Assembly (NCBI RefSeq): GCF_039545795.1 | Contig: NZ_CP154260.1 | Coordinates: 4,655,001-4,719,000, forward strand | Reading direction: 5' to 3' | Length of the DNA stretch: 64,000 nt | Origin: Chitinophaga niabensis | Lineage (GTDB): Bacteria > Bacteroidota > Bacteroidia > Chitinophagales > Chitinophagaceae | Part shown: piece after piece, positions 1 through 7,200 of the stretch | Layout: each line of letters starts with the position of its first letter | How positions within the stretch are numbered: the first letter of the stretch is position 1 | The notes under the pieces: model-generated | What the model was told of the DNA's origin: nothing | Database searches by the model: none | What the model saw: only the letters and a program-made list of their open reading frames with translations | Position numbers and translations under genes: made by a program

Positions 1-375
1 ATTGGCCTTCAGTAACTTCATCCTTTGTGTGGATGCTTCCAGCAGTTGTTTAGCATCCTCCTGCTGAGCAGGGTTATCCGTAGTAAGGTCCCGGAAGTTA
101 TTGATATGTGCTTTAATGGAATCTTCAGCGCCATTATAAGGTTCCAGGAAATCAGCGTTACCTGTGATCAGGAAGCCACGTTGTGCGGTTTCTGCGTCTT
201 TCATCACTGAAATAGATGCTTCCAGCTCATGCAGTACCTCGTTGGTATGATCTACCATGTCTGCACTAAAGATCAGATTCTGTATACTCAGATAAGAGGC
301 AACCGAGGTAAAAATGAGCAACACTAATGAAAACCCGAAACCTATTAACAGGTTCCGCTGGAAAGTTGATTTCAT
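1..375 (-). CDS. CHASE3-domain membrane sensor protein, N-terminal part (cut by window edge)
   Basis: The reverse strand gives 125 codons from an ATG at 375, open to the window edge. The product begins with a basic tip (MKSTFQRN), one transmembrane helix at about residues 9-30, then a helical stretch with the CHASE3 signature 'AETAQRGFLITG' at residues 61-72. CHASE3 is an extracytoplasmic sensor domain usually followed by a second helix and a histidine kinase or cyclase; that part lies outside the window. The start follows the hybrid kinase gene by 12 bp, with AGGA about 4 bases upstream of the ATG as a ribosome site, so the two are probably one operon and one signalling unit. The family call is firm; the output domain is unknown. 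Confidence 0.85.
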   Translation of the reverse strand, partial: MKSTFQRNLLIGFGFSLVLLIFTSVASYLSIQNLIFSADMVDHTNEVLHELEASISVMKDAETAQRGFLITGNADFLEPYNGAEDSIKAHINNFRDLTTDNPAQQEDAKQLLEASTQRMKLLKAN

Positions 376-387
376 TTTCCTGTACAA

Positions 388-1947
388 TTATGATTGTTTT
401 AAGGGTAGTAAAATGTAAAAAGTGCTGCCTTTTCCTTCTTCGCTGCTGGCGGTGATCAATCCGCCGTGAGTATCAATGATCTTCTTCACGATGGCTAATC
501 CTATACCTGTGCCCTCATATTCCGCCCTGCCATGCAGGCGCTGGAAGATCACGAAGATCTTATGAAGATAGGCTTCATTAAACCCTATCCCGTTATCCTG
601 CACTGCAATGCGGCAATACGCACCATGCGCATCTGTTATGCTATCCGGTGACAGGTCACGTACGATATCTGCAGTAATTCGGATATCCGGTGGTATCCCT
701 TCCCGGGAGAACTTAAGCGCATTGCTGAGTATGTTCTGAAAAACCTGGCGGATCTGCGCAGCGATGGCATCTATGACGGGTATTTCTCCTACCTCAATTA
801 CTGCCTGTTTTTCCTGTATCAATAATTCCATATCATCCATGATCTCCAGGATGATGGTATTGAAGTTGGCAGGTTGATAAACATCTGTTATCGCTAATTT
901 GGAATAATCAAGCAGGTCTGTGATCAGCTTATTCATCCTGGCGGCAGAATGGACCACCCTGTTCAGGTATCCATTCGCTTCCGGCTGTTCATGCCCGAAT
1001 TTGCTGCTGATCATATTGCTGAACACCTGGATCTTGCGGAGTGGTTCCTTGAGATCATGCGAAGCCACGTAAGCAAATTGCTGCAATTCATGGTTGCTGT
1101 TCGCCAGTTCCTTATTTGCCTCCTGTAAGGCTTTGGTACGTTCATGCACCCGTTCCTCCAGTAACTGGGTAGTTTTTTTCTGCTCATGGATATCCGTGAA
1201 CATCCCTACCCATTTCACTACCTGGCCCTGTTTGCGTATAGGCGTTAAAGTAAGGGAGTGATACCTGTATTCCTGTGTATCCAGTAATTTTAGTAAAACT
1301 TCCGCAGCCTGTGGCTGGCCATCTTCCACAGCTTTGGCCACACTGTGAATTACCGTGTAGTCATTATCCGGGAATTGCGATTTATCAGGTGAAAAACGAT
1401 ACCAATACTGGTTCACATACTCGATATGGCCCTGTTCATTCAATGTGAAGGCAATTTGAGGAATAGATTCAAGTACGGAACGCAGCTCTTCCAGGCTTTG
1501 CACAAGTGCCTCCTGCGCATTCTTACGTTCGGCGATCTCATCCTGCAACACTTTCTGCATTTCATTTAATTCCCGGGCCTGCTGATGCAGCCGGTAGAAA
1601 GTACCCACCTTTAATAAGAGGATGTCCGGATCAAAAGGTTTGGTGACATAATCCAAACCACCAGTGAGATAACCCTTTTCAATGAATTTCTTTTCCACGT
1701 TAACCGCGGAAAGAAAGATGATAGGGATATCTTTCGATTTACTATATCCTGTGATCGCTTCTGCTACTTCAAATCCATCCATGCCGGGCATTTGCACATC
1801 GAGGATGATCAGAAAGTAGGTATTCTTTAAGATCTTCCGTAAAGCTTCTTCCCCCGAAGAAGCGGTATCAACCCTATAACGGTTTAATTCCAGCAGCTTT
1901 TGTAGGGAATAAATATTTTCGGGACGGTCATCTACAATTAGAATCAT
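388..1947 (-). CDS. Response-regulator/PAS/histidine-kinase hybrid protein
   Basis: This is a 519-residue cytoplasmic signalling protein without membrane segments. Residues 1-118 are a receiver domain with the acidic pair D6-D7, phosphoacceptor D50 (LIILDVQMPG) and K103 (TKPFD). A coiled linker, a PAS domain (about 155-260) and a second coiled coil follow. The HisKA domain carries H297 in 'ASHDLKEPLRK', and the HATPase domain shows N ('NILSNALKFS'), G1 ('DNGIGF') and G2 ('GTGIGLAIVKK') boxes. A receiver in front of a kinase suggests a relay in which the receiver modulates kinase activity. No separate DNA-binding partner is visible nearby. It leads into the CHASE3 sensor 12 bp downstream, likely co-transcribed. 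Confidence 0.93.
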   Translation of the reverse strand: MILIVDDRPENIYSLQKLLELNRYRVDTASSGEEALRKILKNTYFLIILDVQMPGMDGFEVAEAITGYSKSKDIPIIFLSAVNVEKKFIEKGYLTGGLDYVTKPFDPDILLLKVGTFYRLHQQARELNEMQKVLQDEIAERKNAQEALVQSLEELRSVLESIPQIAFTLNEQGHIEYVNQYWYRFSPDKSQFPDNDYTVIHSVAKAVEDGQPQAAEVLLKLLDTQEYRYHSLTLTPIRKQGQVVKWVGMFTDIHEQKKTTQLLEERVHERTKALQEANKELANSNHELQQFAYVASHDLKEPLRKIQVFSNMISSKFGHEQPEANGYLNRVVHSAARMNKLITDLLDYSKLAITDVYQPANFNTIILEIMDDMELLIQEKQAVIEVGEIPVIDAIAAQIRQVFQNILSNALKFSREGIPPDIRITADIVRDLSPDSITDAHGAYCRIAVQDNGIGFNEAYLHKIFVIFQRLHGRAEYEGTGIGLAIVKKIIDTHGGLITASSEEGKGSTFYILLPLKQS

Positions 1948-1987
1948 AACTTAATGGGCAGCTAAAGGGAGGCAATTTATTACATTT

Positions 1988-2005
1988 TACAGCCTTGGGG
2001 CTGTA
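1988..2005. promoter_or_regulatory. Perfect inverted repeat upstream of the hybrid kinase gene
   Basis: TACAGCC and GGCTGTA form a perfect 7-bp inverted repeat around a TTGG spacer, 41 bp upstream of the kinase start at 1947. It could be a protein-binding site or a leader hairpin. No regulator is linked, so the role is an inference. The rest of the 243-bp stretch 1948-2190 holds no other recognisable feature besides the -7 candidate at 2165. Confidence 0.35.
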
Positions 2006-2164
2006 GATTCTTCTCTACACCTAAAGCACTGTCTCACAGCTGATTAACATTGGCACAGTATATGTAATGTGGAAACCCGCGGCTGTCGTCAGGGTTTTCT
2101 GAGATTGTCGTGAACCACCTCTTTAATGTCGCGTTTACCACCACTGCAATTTGTTTTCAGCCAG

Positions 2165-2172
2165 TAGTTTTG
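2165..2172 (+). promoter_or_regulatory. Candidate -7 promoter element for the VOC gene
   Basis: TAGTTTTG matches the Bacteroidota -7 consensus TAnnTTTG, 18 bp before the chosen start at 2191. No TTTG lies at the usual 19-20 bp spacing upstream, so the match is partial. Confidence 0.35.
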
Positions 2173-2190
2173 TATCCTAAAACAATAAAA

Positions 2191-2628
2191 ATGCAAAAGA
2201 TCACCCCATTCTTATGGTTCGATAACAATCTCGAAGAAGCCATTAATTTCTATTCTACCGTTTTTACAAATGCGAAGATCAGTAATATCAATCCTATGTC
2301 CGCCACCTTTGAGTTAGAAGGACAGCAATTCATGGCACTGAACGGCGGGCCGCATTTTAAATTCAATGAAGCGGTTTCCTTTTATGTGAATGTTGAAACG
2401 CAGGAGGAAGTGGATTACTACTGGAATAAATTAACAGCGGACGGAGGATCAGAAGGAAGATGCGGATGGCTGAAGGATAAGTTTGGCCTGTCGTGGCAGA
2501 TCATCCCTTCTATTCTTGGAAAACTGATGGGAGATAAAGATCCTGTTAAATCGAAAAAAGTAGTGGATGCCATGCTCACCATGAATAAGATAGATGTGAA
2601 AGGATTGCAGCAGGCATATGCATCATAA
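2191..2628 (+). CDS. VOC-superfamily protein, PhnB/3-dmu-9_3-mt type
   Basis: This is a 145-residue protein that opens with MQKITPFLWFDNNLEEAINF, the usual start of the PhnB-like branch of the glyoxalase/bleomycin/dioxygenase (VOC) fold. The C-terminal part has the family-typical sequence 'GWLKDKFGLSWQIIP'. The longer reading from 2110 adds 27 residues that do not belong to the family, so the ATG at 2191 was chosen; it follows a TAnnTTTG box. Members of this branch are small single-domain proteins of mostly unknown substrate, some misnamed methyltransferases. It stands alone, with a strong bidirectional terminator after the stop. Confidence 0.85.
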   Translation: MQKITPFLWFDNNLEEAINFYSTVFTNAKISNINPMSATFELEGQQFMALNGGPHFKFNEAVSFYVNVETQEEVDYYWNKLTADGGSEGRCGWLKDKFGLSWQIIPSILGKLMGDKDPVKSKKVVDAMLTMNKIDVKGLQQAYAS

Positions 2629-2635
2629 ATAAAAG

Positions 2636-2665
2636 AAGAGGGAAGTATTTGTGTACTTCCCTCTT
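2636..2665. terminator. Bidirectional rho-independent terminator
   Basis: A perfect 12-bp stem (AAGAGGGAAGTA / TACTTCCCTCTT) with a 6-base loop sits between the convergent VOC gene (stop 2628) and isomerase gene (stop 2672). A-rich sequence on one side and T-rich sequence on the other suit both strands. Confidence 0.85.
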
Positions 2666-2671
2666 TGCTGA

Positions 2672-3517
2672 TTATTTTTCAACTGTATTGATCACACCTC
2701 TGAAATAACCGGTGGATTCAGCAATACCAGGTAAAGGATCACTCATATCCTTTTCAAATTCTATAGCGCAGATACCCTGATACTTCACTTTATCCAACGC
2801 TGCTATCAAACCCGGGAAATCTATCACACCTCTTCCGATCTCTGTTGCTTTTCCGTCTTTCGCGGCCAGGGTCACATCTTTGATATGCAGATCGAAGATC
2901 CTGTTCTTGTATTCGCGGATGGCTTTTCCAGGCTCTTCACCGGCACGCATAGCATGACCTATATCCAGGCAGATCCCCATACGGGCATCCCTGTTTTTGA
3001 TCAGGTCATATACATTTTTGGGGCCGGGATACAATTTATCCTCCGGACCATGGTTATGGATAGCAATCTTAATATTGTATTCTTTTACTTTCTCTTCTGT
3101 ATAATCCAGTAATTCCGGATTCGGTACGCCCACGATCAAAGGAACGCCTACTTTCTTTGCATAGGCGAATGCATCGTCTACCGCAGCTTTTGTTTTCATA
3201 TAGATAACACCTACTGCATAAACATTAATACCACCTGCAGAGAATTTACCCAGCACTTCCTTGATCTTTTCCTCGCTGCTGTTCAGCGGCAAATGGATAT
3301 CCTTAATGGAAATATACTTAATGGCTACCCTGTTCATGATGGCGATGGCCTTATCCACATCGAATTTTGCAAATGTGTAACCTGCCATCCCTACCGGCAG
3401 GTGGTCTTTCTTATCAATATTCCGAGTAGCGTTGCTGGCAGAGGCCACGAACGGAGCAACAGTGGTAGCTGCTACACCCAATGCGGCATGCAATAGAAAA
3501 TCCCTTCTTGATGACAT
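2672..3517 (-). CDS. Tat-exported sugar phosphate isomerase/epimerase-like TIM-barrel protein
   Basis: The 281-residue product starts MSSRRDFLLHAALG, a twin-arginine signal (SRRDFLL) with a hydrophobic core and an A-x-A-like site near 'ASASNA', so it is exported folded to the periplasm. The mature part is an AP-endonuclease-2/xylose-isomerase-like barrel with metal-site motifs 'AIHNHG', 'GICLDIGHAM' and 'DLHIKDV', and a terminal Glu in 'CAIEFEKD'. A longer reading to 3580 was rejected because it would bury the Tat signal. In Bacteroidota such proteins sit in sugar-processing loci; the substrate is not evident. A LacI-type palindrome lies 58 bp upstream. Confidence 0.88.
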   Translation of the reverse strand: MSSRRDFLLHAALGVAATTVAPFVASASNATRNIDKKDHLPVGMAGYTFAKFDVDKAIAIMNRVAIKYISIKDIHLPLNSSEEKIKEVLGKFSAGGINVYAVGVIYMKTKAAVDDAFAYAKKVGVPLIVGVPNPELLDYTEEKVKEYNIKIAIHNHGPEDKLYPGPKNVYDLIKNRDARMGICLDIGHAMRAGEEPGKAIREYKNRIFDLHIKDVTLAAKDGKATEIGRGVIDFPGLIAALDKVKYQGICAIEFEKDMSDPLPGIAESTGYFRGVINTVEK

Positions 3518-3574
3518 GTTTGATGGATTAATTGTAAATGACTGATAAGCCAAGTTCTCTAAAAAAATCGGCTT

Positions 3575-3590
3575 TTGCAATGGATTGCAA
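3575..3590 (-). promoter_or_regulatory. LacI-type operator candidate upstream of the isomerase gene
   Basis: TTGCAAT-GG-ATTGCAA is a perfect 7-bp inverted repeat that fits the LacI-family pattern TGnAAnnnnTTnCA, except that the centre is GG rather than CG. It lies 58 bp upstream of the isomerase start. No LacI gene is in the window, so any regulator would act from elsewhere. Confidence 0.5.
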
Positions 3591-3622
3591 TTAAAATAGT
3601 CAAGTGGATGATTTTCAACTAT

Positions 3623-4174
3623 TTAGAATACAATGTACTGACTGGGCACAGCTTCCGTCAGCCAGACATTATTTGCTGAAAGGTAGAAAGAGATACCTTC
3701 TTTATACATCTGGCCACTTTTTATTTCCAATATAACAGGCACTCCCCTGCGACTGCCTACTTTTGTAGCCGTTTCCTTATCGCTGCTCAGGTGAACATGT
3801 TGCCGGCTCATTTTCAACAGGCCTTCTTCTTTTATATTTTGCAGGAACTTTGATACAGTACCATGGTATAAATATTCCGGTGGCTCACTTTGCTGCAGAT
3901 CAAGATCAATGTTGACTGAATGTCCCTGGCTTGCCCTGATATGCGTGTATGCATCATTGAATGCAAAACGTCTTTTATCATTTGTGTCTACAATTTCCTC
4001 CAGTTCAGCTCTTGAAAACGGATTTCCATGATCTGCTGACTTTACCAGGAGCTCCTCAATATCTGCCCATCCATTCTCATCCAGTTGCAAACCGATCGTT
4101 TGTGGGCTATGGCGCAATATCAGGCTGAGGAATTTACTGATGCTCTTTTTATGTTGCTCATTCATATTGTACAT
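3623..4174 (-). CDS. kptA: RNA 2'-phosphotransferase, Tpt1/KptA family
   Basis: This is a 183-residue KptA/Tpt1 enzyme. The family transfers an internal 2'-phosphate from RNA to NAD+, releasing nicotinamide and ADP-ribose 1'',2''-cyclic phosphate. Visible signatures are the N-terminal winged module 'SKFLSLILRHSP' with its Arg-His, 'IRASQGHS', 'LYHGT', 'HVHLS' and the C-terminal 'RRGVPVILEI'. Two starts are possible: ATG 4174, or ATG 4165 (MNEQHKK), which is better spaced from AGAGA. Both overlap the end of the 49-residue ORF, implying coupled translation. It is the last gene of the NAD/ADP-ribose operon. Bacteria lack the tRNA splicing that needs Tpt1 in yeast, so its natural substrate here is open. 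Confidence 0.93.
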   Translation of the reverse strand: MYNMNEQHKKSISKFLSLILRHSPQTIGLQLDENGWADIEELLVKSADHGNPFSRAELEEIVDTNDKRRFAFNDAYTHIRASQGHSVNIDLDLQQSEPPEYLYHGTVSKFLQNIKEEGLLKMSRQHVHLSSDKETATKVGSRRGVPVILEIKSGQMYKEGISFYLSANNVWLTEAVPSQYIVF

Positions 4175-4307
4175 CTCTTTTGAATTTTGATAATAATGTT
4201 GCCAATTGCGGATGTACCGGCATTACAAACTGCTCACCAAAAAACACCTTTATCACTTTTATGCCCTCCACAATCTGATCATTAAAAGCAGGCAACTCTT
4301 CAGCCAT
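4158..4307 (-). CDS. Small ORF (49 aa) embedded between PRPP-synthetase-like gene and kptA
   Basis: This short reading frame starts at ATG 4307, sharing one base with the preceding stop (TAATG), and ends with TGA at 4160-4158 inside the kptA start region. It encodes 49 residues, opening MAEELPAFNDQIVEG and ending KFKRDVQYE. It is mixed charged and hydrophobic, with no signal, cysteine pair or domain I recognise. The gap it fills would otherwise be the only non-coding stretch in an operon whose other junctions overlap or touch, which argues that it is translated. It could be a small partner of a neighbouring enzyme or only a coupling peptide. Confidence 0.6.
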   Translation of the reverse strand: MAEELPAFNDQIVEGIKVIKVFFGEQFVMPVHPQLATLLSKFKRDVQYE

Positions 4308-5179
4308 TATTGGATATACCTGTCCACAGGGAAGGTTTTGATGCCTGCCATGCTATTAAATGAATCGGTGGAATAGATCTCATCTATAAAGGCAATCGTA
4401 TTTCCTTTACTGAAGATACCGTGGCTAACGATGAGCACAACTTTTTGTGCTCCTTTCTCTTTCAGCATTTTTGCTGTGCCCGCAAAAGTGCCGCCGCCAT
4501 CACAGATATCGTCTATAATAAAACAGGTTTGCCCAGAGAGGTCTGCGGTGATGGTTTTAAAACTGGTGAGCGCTCCGGTTTTAAGGTCCCGCTCTTTCAT
4601 ACACTCTACCACATTTTCTATTTGTAAGAAATGCGCGAGCTTATGGATCTTCTTCAGCGCACCTGCATCCGGAGACACCAAACAATATTCAGCAGGCTTA
4701 TTATGTTGGAAATAATCTTCAAGTGCGTCTTTAACGAACAGGTGATTAGTAACGGCATAAGACCTGTCTATCAAAGCTGTTGCAACTTCTGAATGTGGAT
4801 CAAAGATCTTTATCTTCTTAAAATTTCCCTGATTTAAGATCCCTGCCACCACTTTCAGGGAAAAGGGTTCTCCATCCAACATCACCCTGTCCATCCGTGC
4901 GGCCATCAAATAAGAAACACACAATTCTATATGCTCAAACTCCATGTAATCCAGTGTGCTTTTGATAAACAGCACCATCATCAGATCATTGGGATTATTG
5001 ATCCTACAGATTATTTGCAGGGGTTCTTTCCTGCTGATGTACTGAACACTTTTCACATCCAGTTTTATATGGGGCTGGCCATCCGGGAAGATCATTGTTT
5101 CAAAACGGATATCAGATCTATCCGGATAAATGAGATTAAATGAATTCATGTCTGATTTGCTTTTATATTGTTCTCCCAT
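4307..5179 (-). CDS. Divergent ribose-phosphate pyrophosphokinase (PRPP-synthetase-like)
   Basis: This is a 290-residue homologue of Prs, shorter than the usual 310-320. Matching motifs are 'FPDGQ' (31-35, Prs FSDGE), 'YLMAARMDR' (90-98, Prs YFGYARQDR), 'DPHSE' (127-131, with the catalytic His), 'VSPDAG' (168-173) and the phosphate loop 'DDICDGGGT' (223-231). The loop has Gly where Prs has Thr (DDMIDTGGT), and the flexible-loop region differs. It may make PRPP for the NAMPT-like enzyme. Alternatively it may act on ADP-ribose, as phage Adps enzymes are reported to do. The start at 5179 overlaps the NADAR gene by 17 bases; M11 at 5149 is an alternative. Confidence 0.88.
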   Translation of the reverse strand: MGEQYKSKSDMNSFNLIYPDRSDIRFETMIFPDGQPHIKLDVKSVQYISRKEPLQIICRINNPNDLMMVLFIKSTLDYMEFEHIELCVSYLMAARMDRVMLDGEPFSLKVVAGILNQGNFKKIKIFDPHSEVATALIDRSYAVTNHLFVKDALEDYFQHNKPAEYCLVSPDAGALKKIHKLAHFLQIENVVECMKERDLKTGALTSFKTITADLSGQTCFIIDDICDGGGTFAGTAKMLKEKGAQKVVLIVSHGIFSKGNTIAFIDEIYSTDSFNSMAGIKTFPVDRYIQ

Positions 5180-5726
5180 TTTTCATGAGTTTATCTCTGA
5201 CCTCCATCAATGCATAACCCAGCAGGTTCTGGCCTTTCCATTTTAATGGATTGTTGATATCCGGGTGATCTGCGGCCATGCCGTTACCCCAGATACTATC
5301 CACAGGACTTGCTTCTACTAATACCCTGTTCTGGGTATTGAGCAGGAAATCCTGTAAGGGTTGATGTTGTGAGAATTTGAAAACATTTCCTTCTACTACG
5401 ATATTAAATTTATGTTCGTCCCATGTGGCGGGATCAAAGTTGGATATCTCCCGCCCTAGTTTTTTAGCTTCACCTGGCTCAGTACATTTAATGATTTTCC
5501 CAAATACCACTTCATCATTGAACAGTCGGGCTTTTCCTGCCATCATCCAATGTTCTGCTGTTTTATAAGTGATATCATTTACCACAAAGTCTGCCGGCCA
5601 CCACTGGCTAAAGCAGCTGGCAGAAATACTGCCATCCCTGGTGGGCCTGTGACCCCAGAAAAAGAGGAATTTTATCTGCTCTTCCTGCTGGTATTTTTCT
5701 ATCAGCCATTGATTTGAATACTTCAT
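5163..5726 (-). CDS. NADAR-domain protein (YbiA/DUF1768 family), ADP-ribosyl-guanine hydrolase-like
   Basis: This 187-residue protein covers the whole NADAR domain. Conserved blocks are 'FFWGHRP', 'CFSQWWPADF', 'TAEHWMMAGKARLF', 'ALMEVRDKL' and 'LVEASPVDSIWGNG'. The fold was proposed to act on NAD or ADP-ribose derivatives; some members remove ADP-ribose from guanine bases and act as antitoxins to DarT1-type toxins, and YbiA affects riboflavin intermediates. No DarT-like toxin lies nearby; its neighbours are NAD-salvage genes, favouring a role in recovering ADP-ribose. The start overlaps the end of the NAMPT gene by four bases (ATGA). Confidence 0.92.
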   Translation of the reverse strand: MKYSNQWLIEKYQQEEQIKFLFFWGHRPTRDGSISASCFSQWWPADFVVNDITYKTAEHWMMAGKARLFNDEVVFGKIIKCTEPGEAKKLGREISNFDPATWDEHKFNIVVEGNVFKFSQHQPLQDFLLNTQNRVLVEASPVDSIWGNGMAADHPDINNPLKWKGQNLLGYALMEVRDKLMKNGRTI

Positions 5727-7198
5727 ATCAATTCTTTTATTCTATTCCTGATTTCCGCCAATGTAACATCTACTAACAATGCGCCATCTTTGAACACTGT
5801 TTTCAATTCTCCCTGTTCTTCTTCCGCCCAGGTGCACTGGTCTTTTAAAGTAAGTTTTCCAGTAGCATTATCTCTGTACACCTGCATTAATCCTTTGGCA
5901 GATTTCTTTGTACCATCATCCGTTTTAGGATCTTTGAAAATATCTCTTCCTTCTCCATTCACTTCGCCATAAGTAGCTTTCATAGCGAAACCAAAAGTAT
6001 CCCGTGTTACATATTCATAAGTAAAAGAGCCAATACCCAATACCACATTGTAGCTGGAGAAATCTTTTTCTTTCAATCCTTCAAGAATGGCTACCTGTCT
6101 TTCCGTGGTGATACTGTCGCCATATATCAATCCAATATGGCTATCTAATAGTTTATAGCCCATTTCTGTTATGGTACCACCAAAGGTTTCCCACATACAT
6201 TCTATAGCACCTTTGTATTCAGGACTGCCAATGGGCGCATCTTTGTCGCCAATAATGATCTTTACCGGATCTCCGCTATCAGGGCGGATCACCACTTTAC
6301 CATTACGTGCCAGTATTTTGTCTTTCAACTGCGGAAGGAATACGGTGATCACTTTCCAGAAATCCCAGGTATCACTCACAATGGACACTATACCGGCAGG
6401 GTAGATATCATTTATCAGGCGTTCGAAGGTTTTGATCTCATCATCCTGCGTACCCATACACATTACACTGTGTTCCGTGGCAGGAACGGAACCACCAACG
6501 AGTTCTTTTTCACAATCTGCGTGATAGTATGTTTCCAGGAAATCAATGGCAGGGATCGTATCTGTTCCTGCAAAGGAAAGCAAATGCGCTGCGCCGCTCA
6601 TGGCAGCATCTTCAATTCCACTCATGCCACGGAAAGAAAAATCGTGCCCCTGCCATGGAATAAAGCCCATATCATTTCCTACTGTTTCCTCTGCATATTT
6701 TGTAAAGGTTTTGAGATATTGGAAAGCGGTAGTGGCTGAAGTACAAGGCTTCCATAAAATAGCACTCAGCAATGTTTCCAGCATATTGGTAAGCCAGAAG
6801 AATTCCGGTACGGTATTTTTGATAGTGAATACCGGCACTCTCATGGGCACCAGGCTACCTTCCGGCAATGCTTTAATCTCCAGCGGTAAATACCCCAGTT
6901 TATGTAGGTCAGCAATGTGCTGATAGCTGATGCTGTCTTTCCCCAGATAGTTATCCATGATCCTTGCATATTGCTGCAACACTTCAGCCTGTGGTCTTTT
7001 GAAGAAAAGTTCATCAAACTGCCTGATCAGGTATTCTTTGATGAAATATTGCAACCCGAAAAAAACGATCTCGTCTACTTCGGCGTTTCTGGATTTACGG
7101 GGAGTAAGGTTAGAATATACCAATATAGTTCCCTCCGGATATTGGAATTTGTGCCCTACTTTATAACCATCTTTCAATAGTATAGGAGATGTTCTCAT
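5723..7198 (-). CDS. nadV: Nicotinamide phosphoribosyltransferase family protein (NAMPT/NadV-like)
   Basis: At 491 residues it has the same length as human NAMPT and aligns nearly position by position: Y12 in 'DGYKVGH', 'HDFSFRG' with R190, 'GTDT' with D213, catalytic His H243 in 'PATEHSV', and 'IRPDSGDP' with R305 and D307. The human phosphate loop GGGLL is replaced by 'GIGSFTYEYVTRD', the form seen in bacterial NadV. The known reaction joins nicotinamide and PRPP to NMN. A related phage enzyme joins nicotinamide to ADP-ribose pyrophosphate to give NAD+ directly, and sequence reading alone cannot separate the two. It follows the regulator gene by 2 bp. Confidence 0.93.
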   Translation of the reverse strand: MRTSPILLKDGYKVGHKFQYPEGTILVYSNLTPRKSRNAEVDEIVFFGLQYFIKEYLIRQFDELFFKRPQAEVLQQYARIMDNYLGKDSISYQHIADLHKLGYLPLEIKALPEGSLVPMRVPVFTIKNTVPEFFWLTNMLETLLSAILWKPCTSATTAFQYLKTFTKYAEETVGNDMGFIPWQGHDFSFRGMSGIEDAAMSGAAHLLSFAGTDTIPAIDFLETYYHADCEKELVGGSVPATEHSVMCMGTQDDEIKTFERLINDIYPAGIVSIVSDTWDFWKVITVFLPQLKDKILARNGKVVIRPDSGDPVKIIIGDKDAPIGSPEYKGAIECMWETFGGTITEMGYKLLDSHIGLIYGDSITTERQVAILEGLKEKDFSSYNVVLGIGSFTYEYVTRDTFGFAMKATYGEVNGEGRDIFKDPKTDDGTKKSAKGLMQVYRDNATGKLTLKDQCTWAEEEQGELKTVFKDGALLVDVTLAEIRNRIKELI

Positions 7199-7200
7199 GT

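Noticed and set aside
5163..5726. Toxin-antitoxin interpretation of the NADAR gene (DarT1-NADAR)
   Set aside because: No DarT-like toxin gene is adjacent on either side; the neighbours are NAD-salvage genes.
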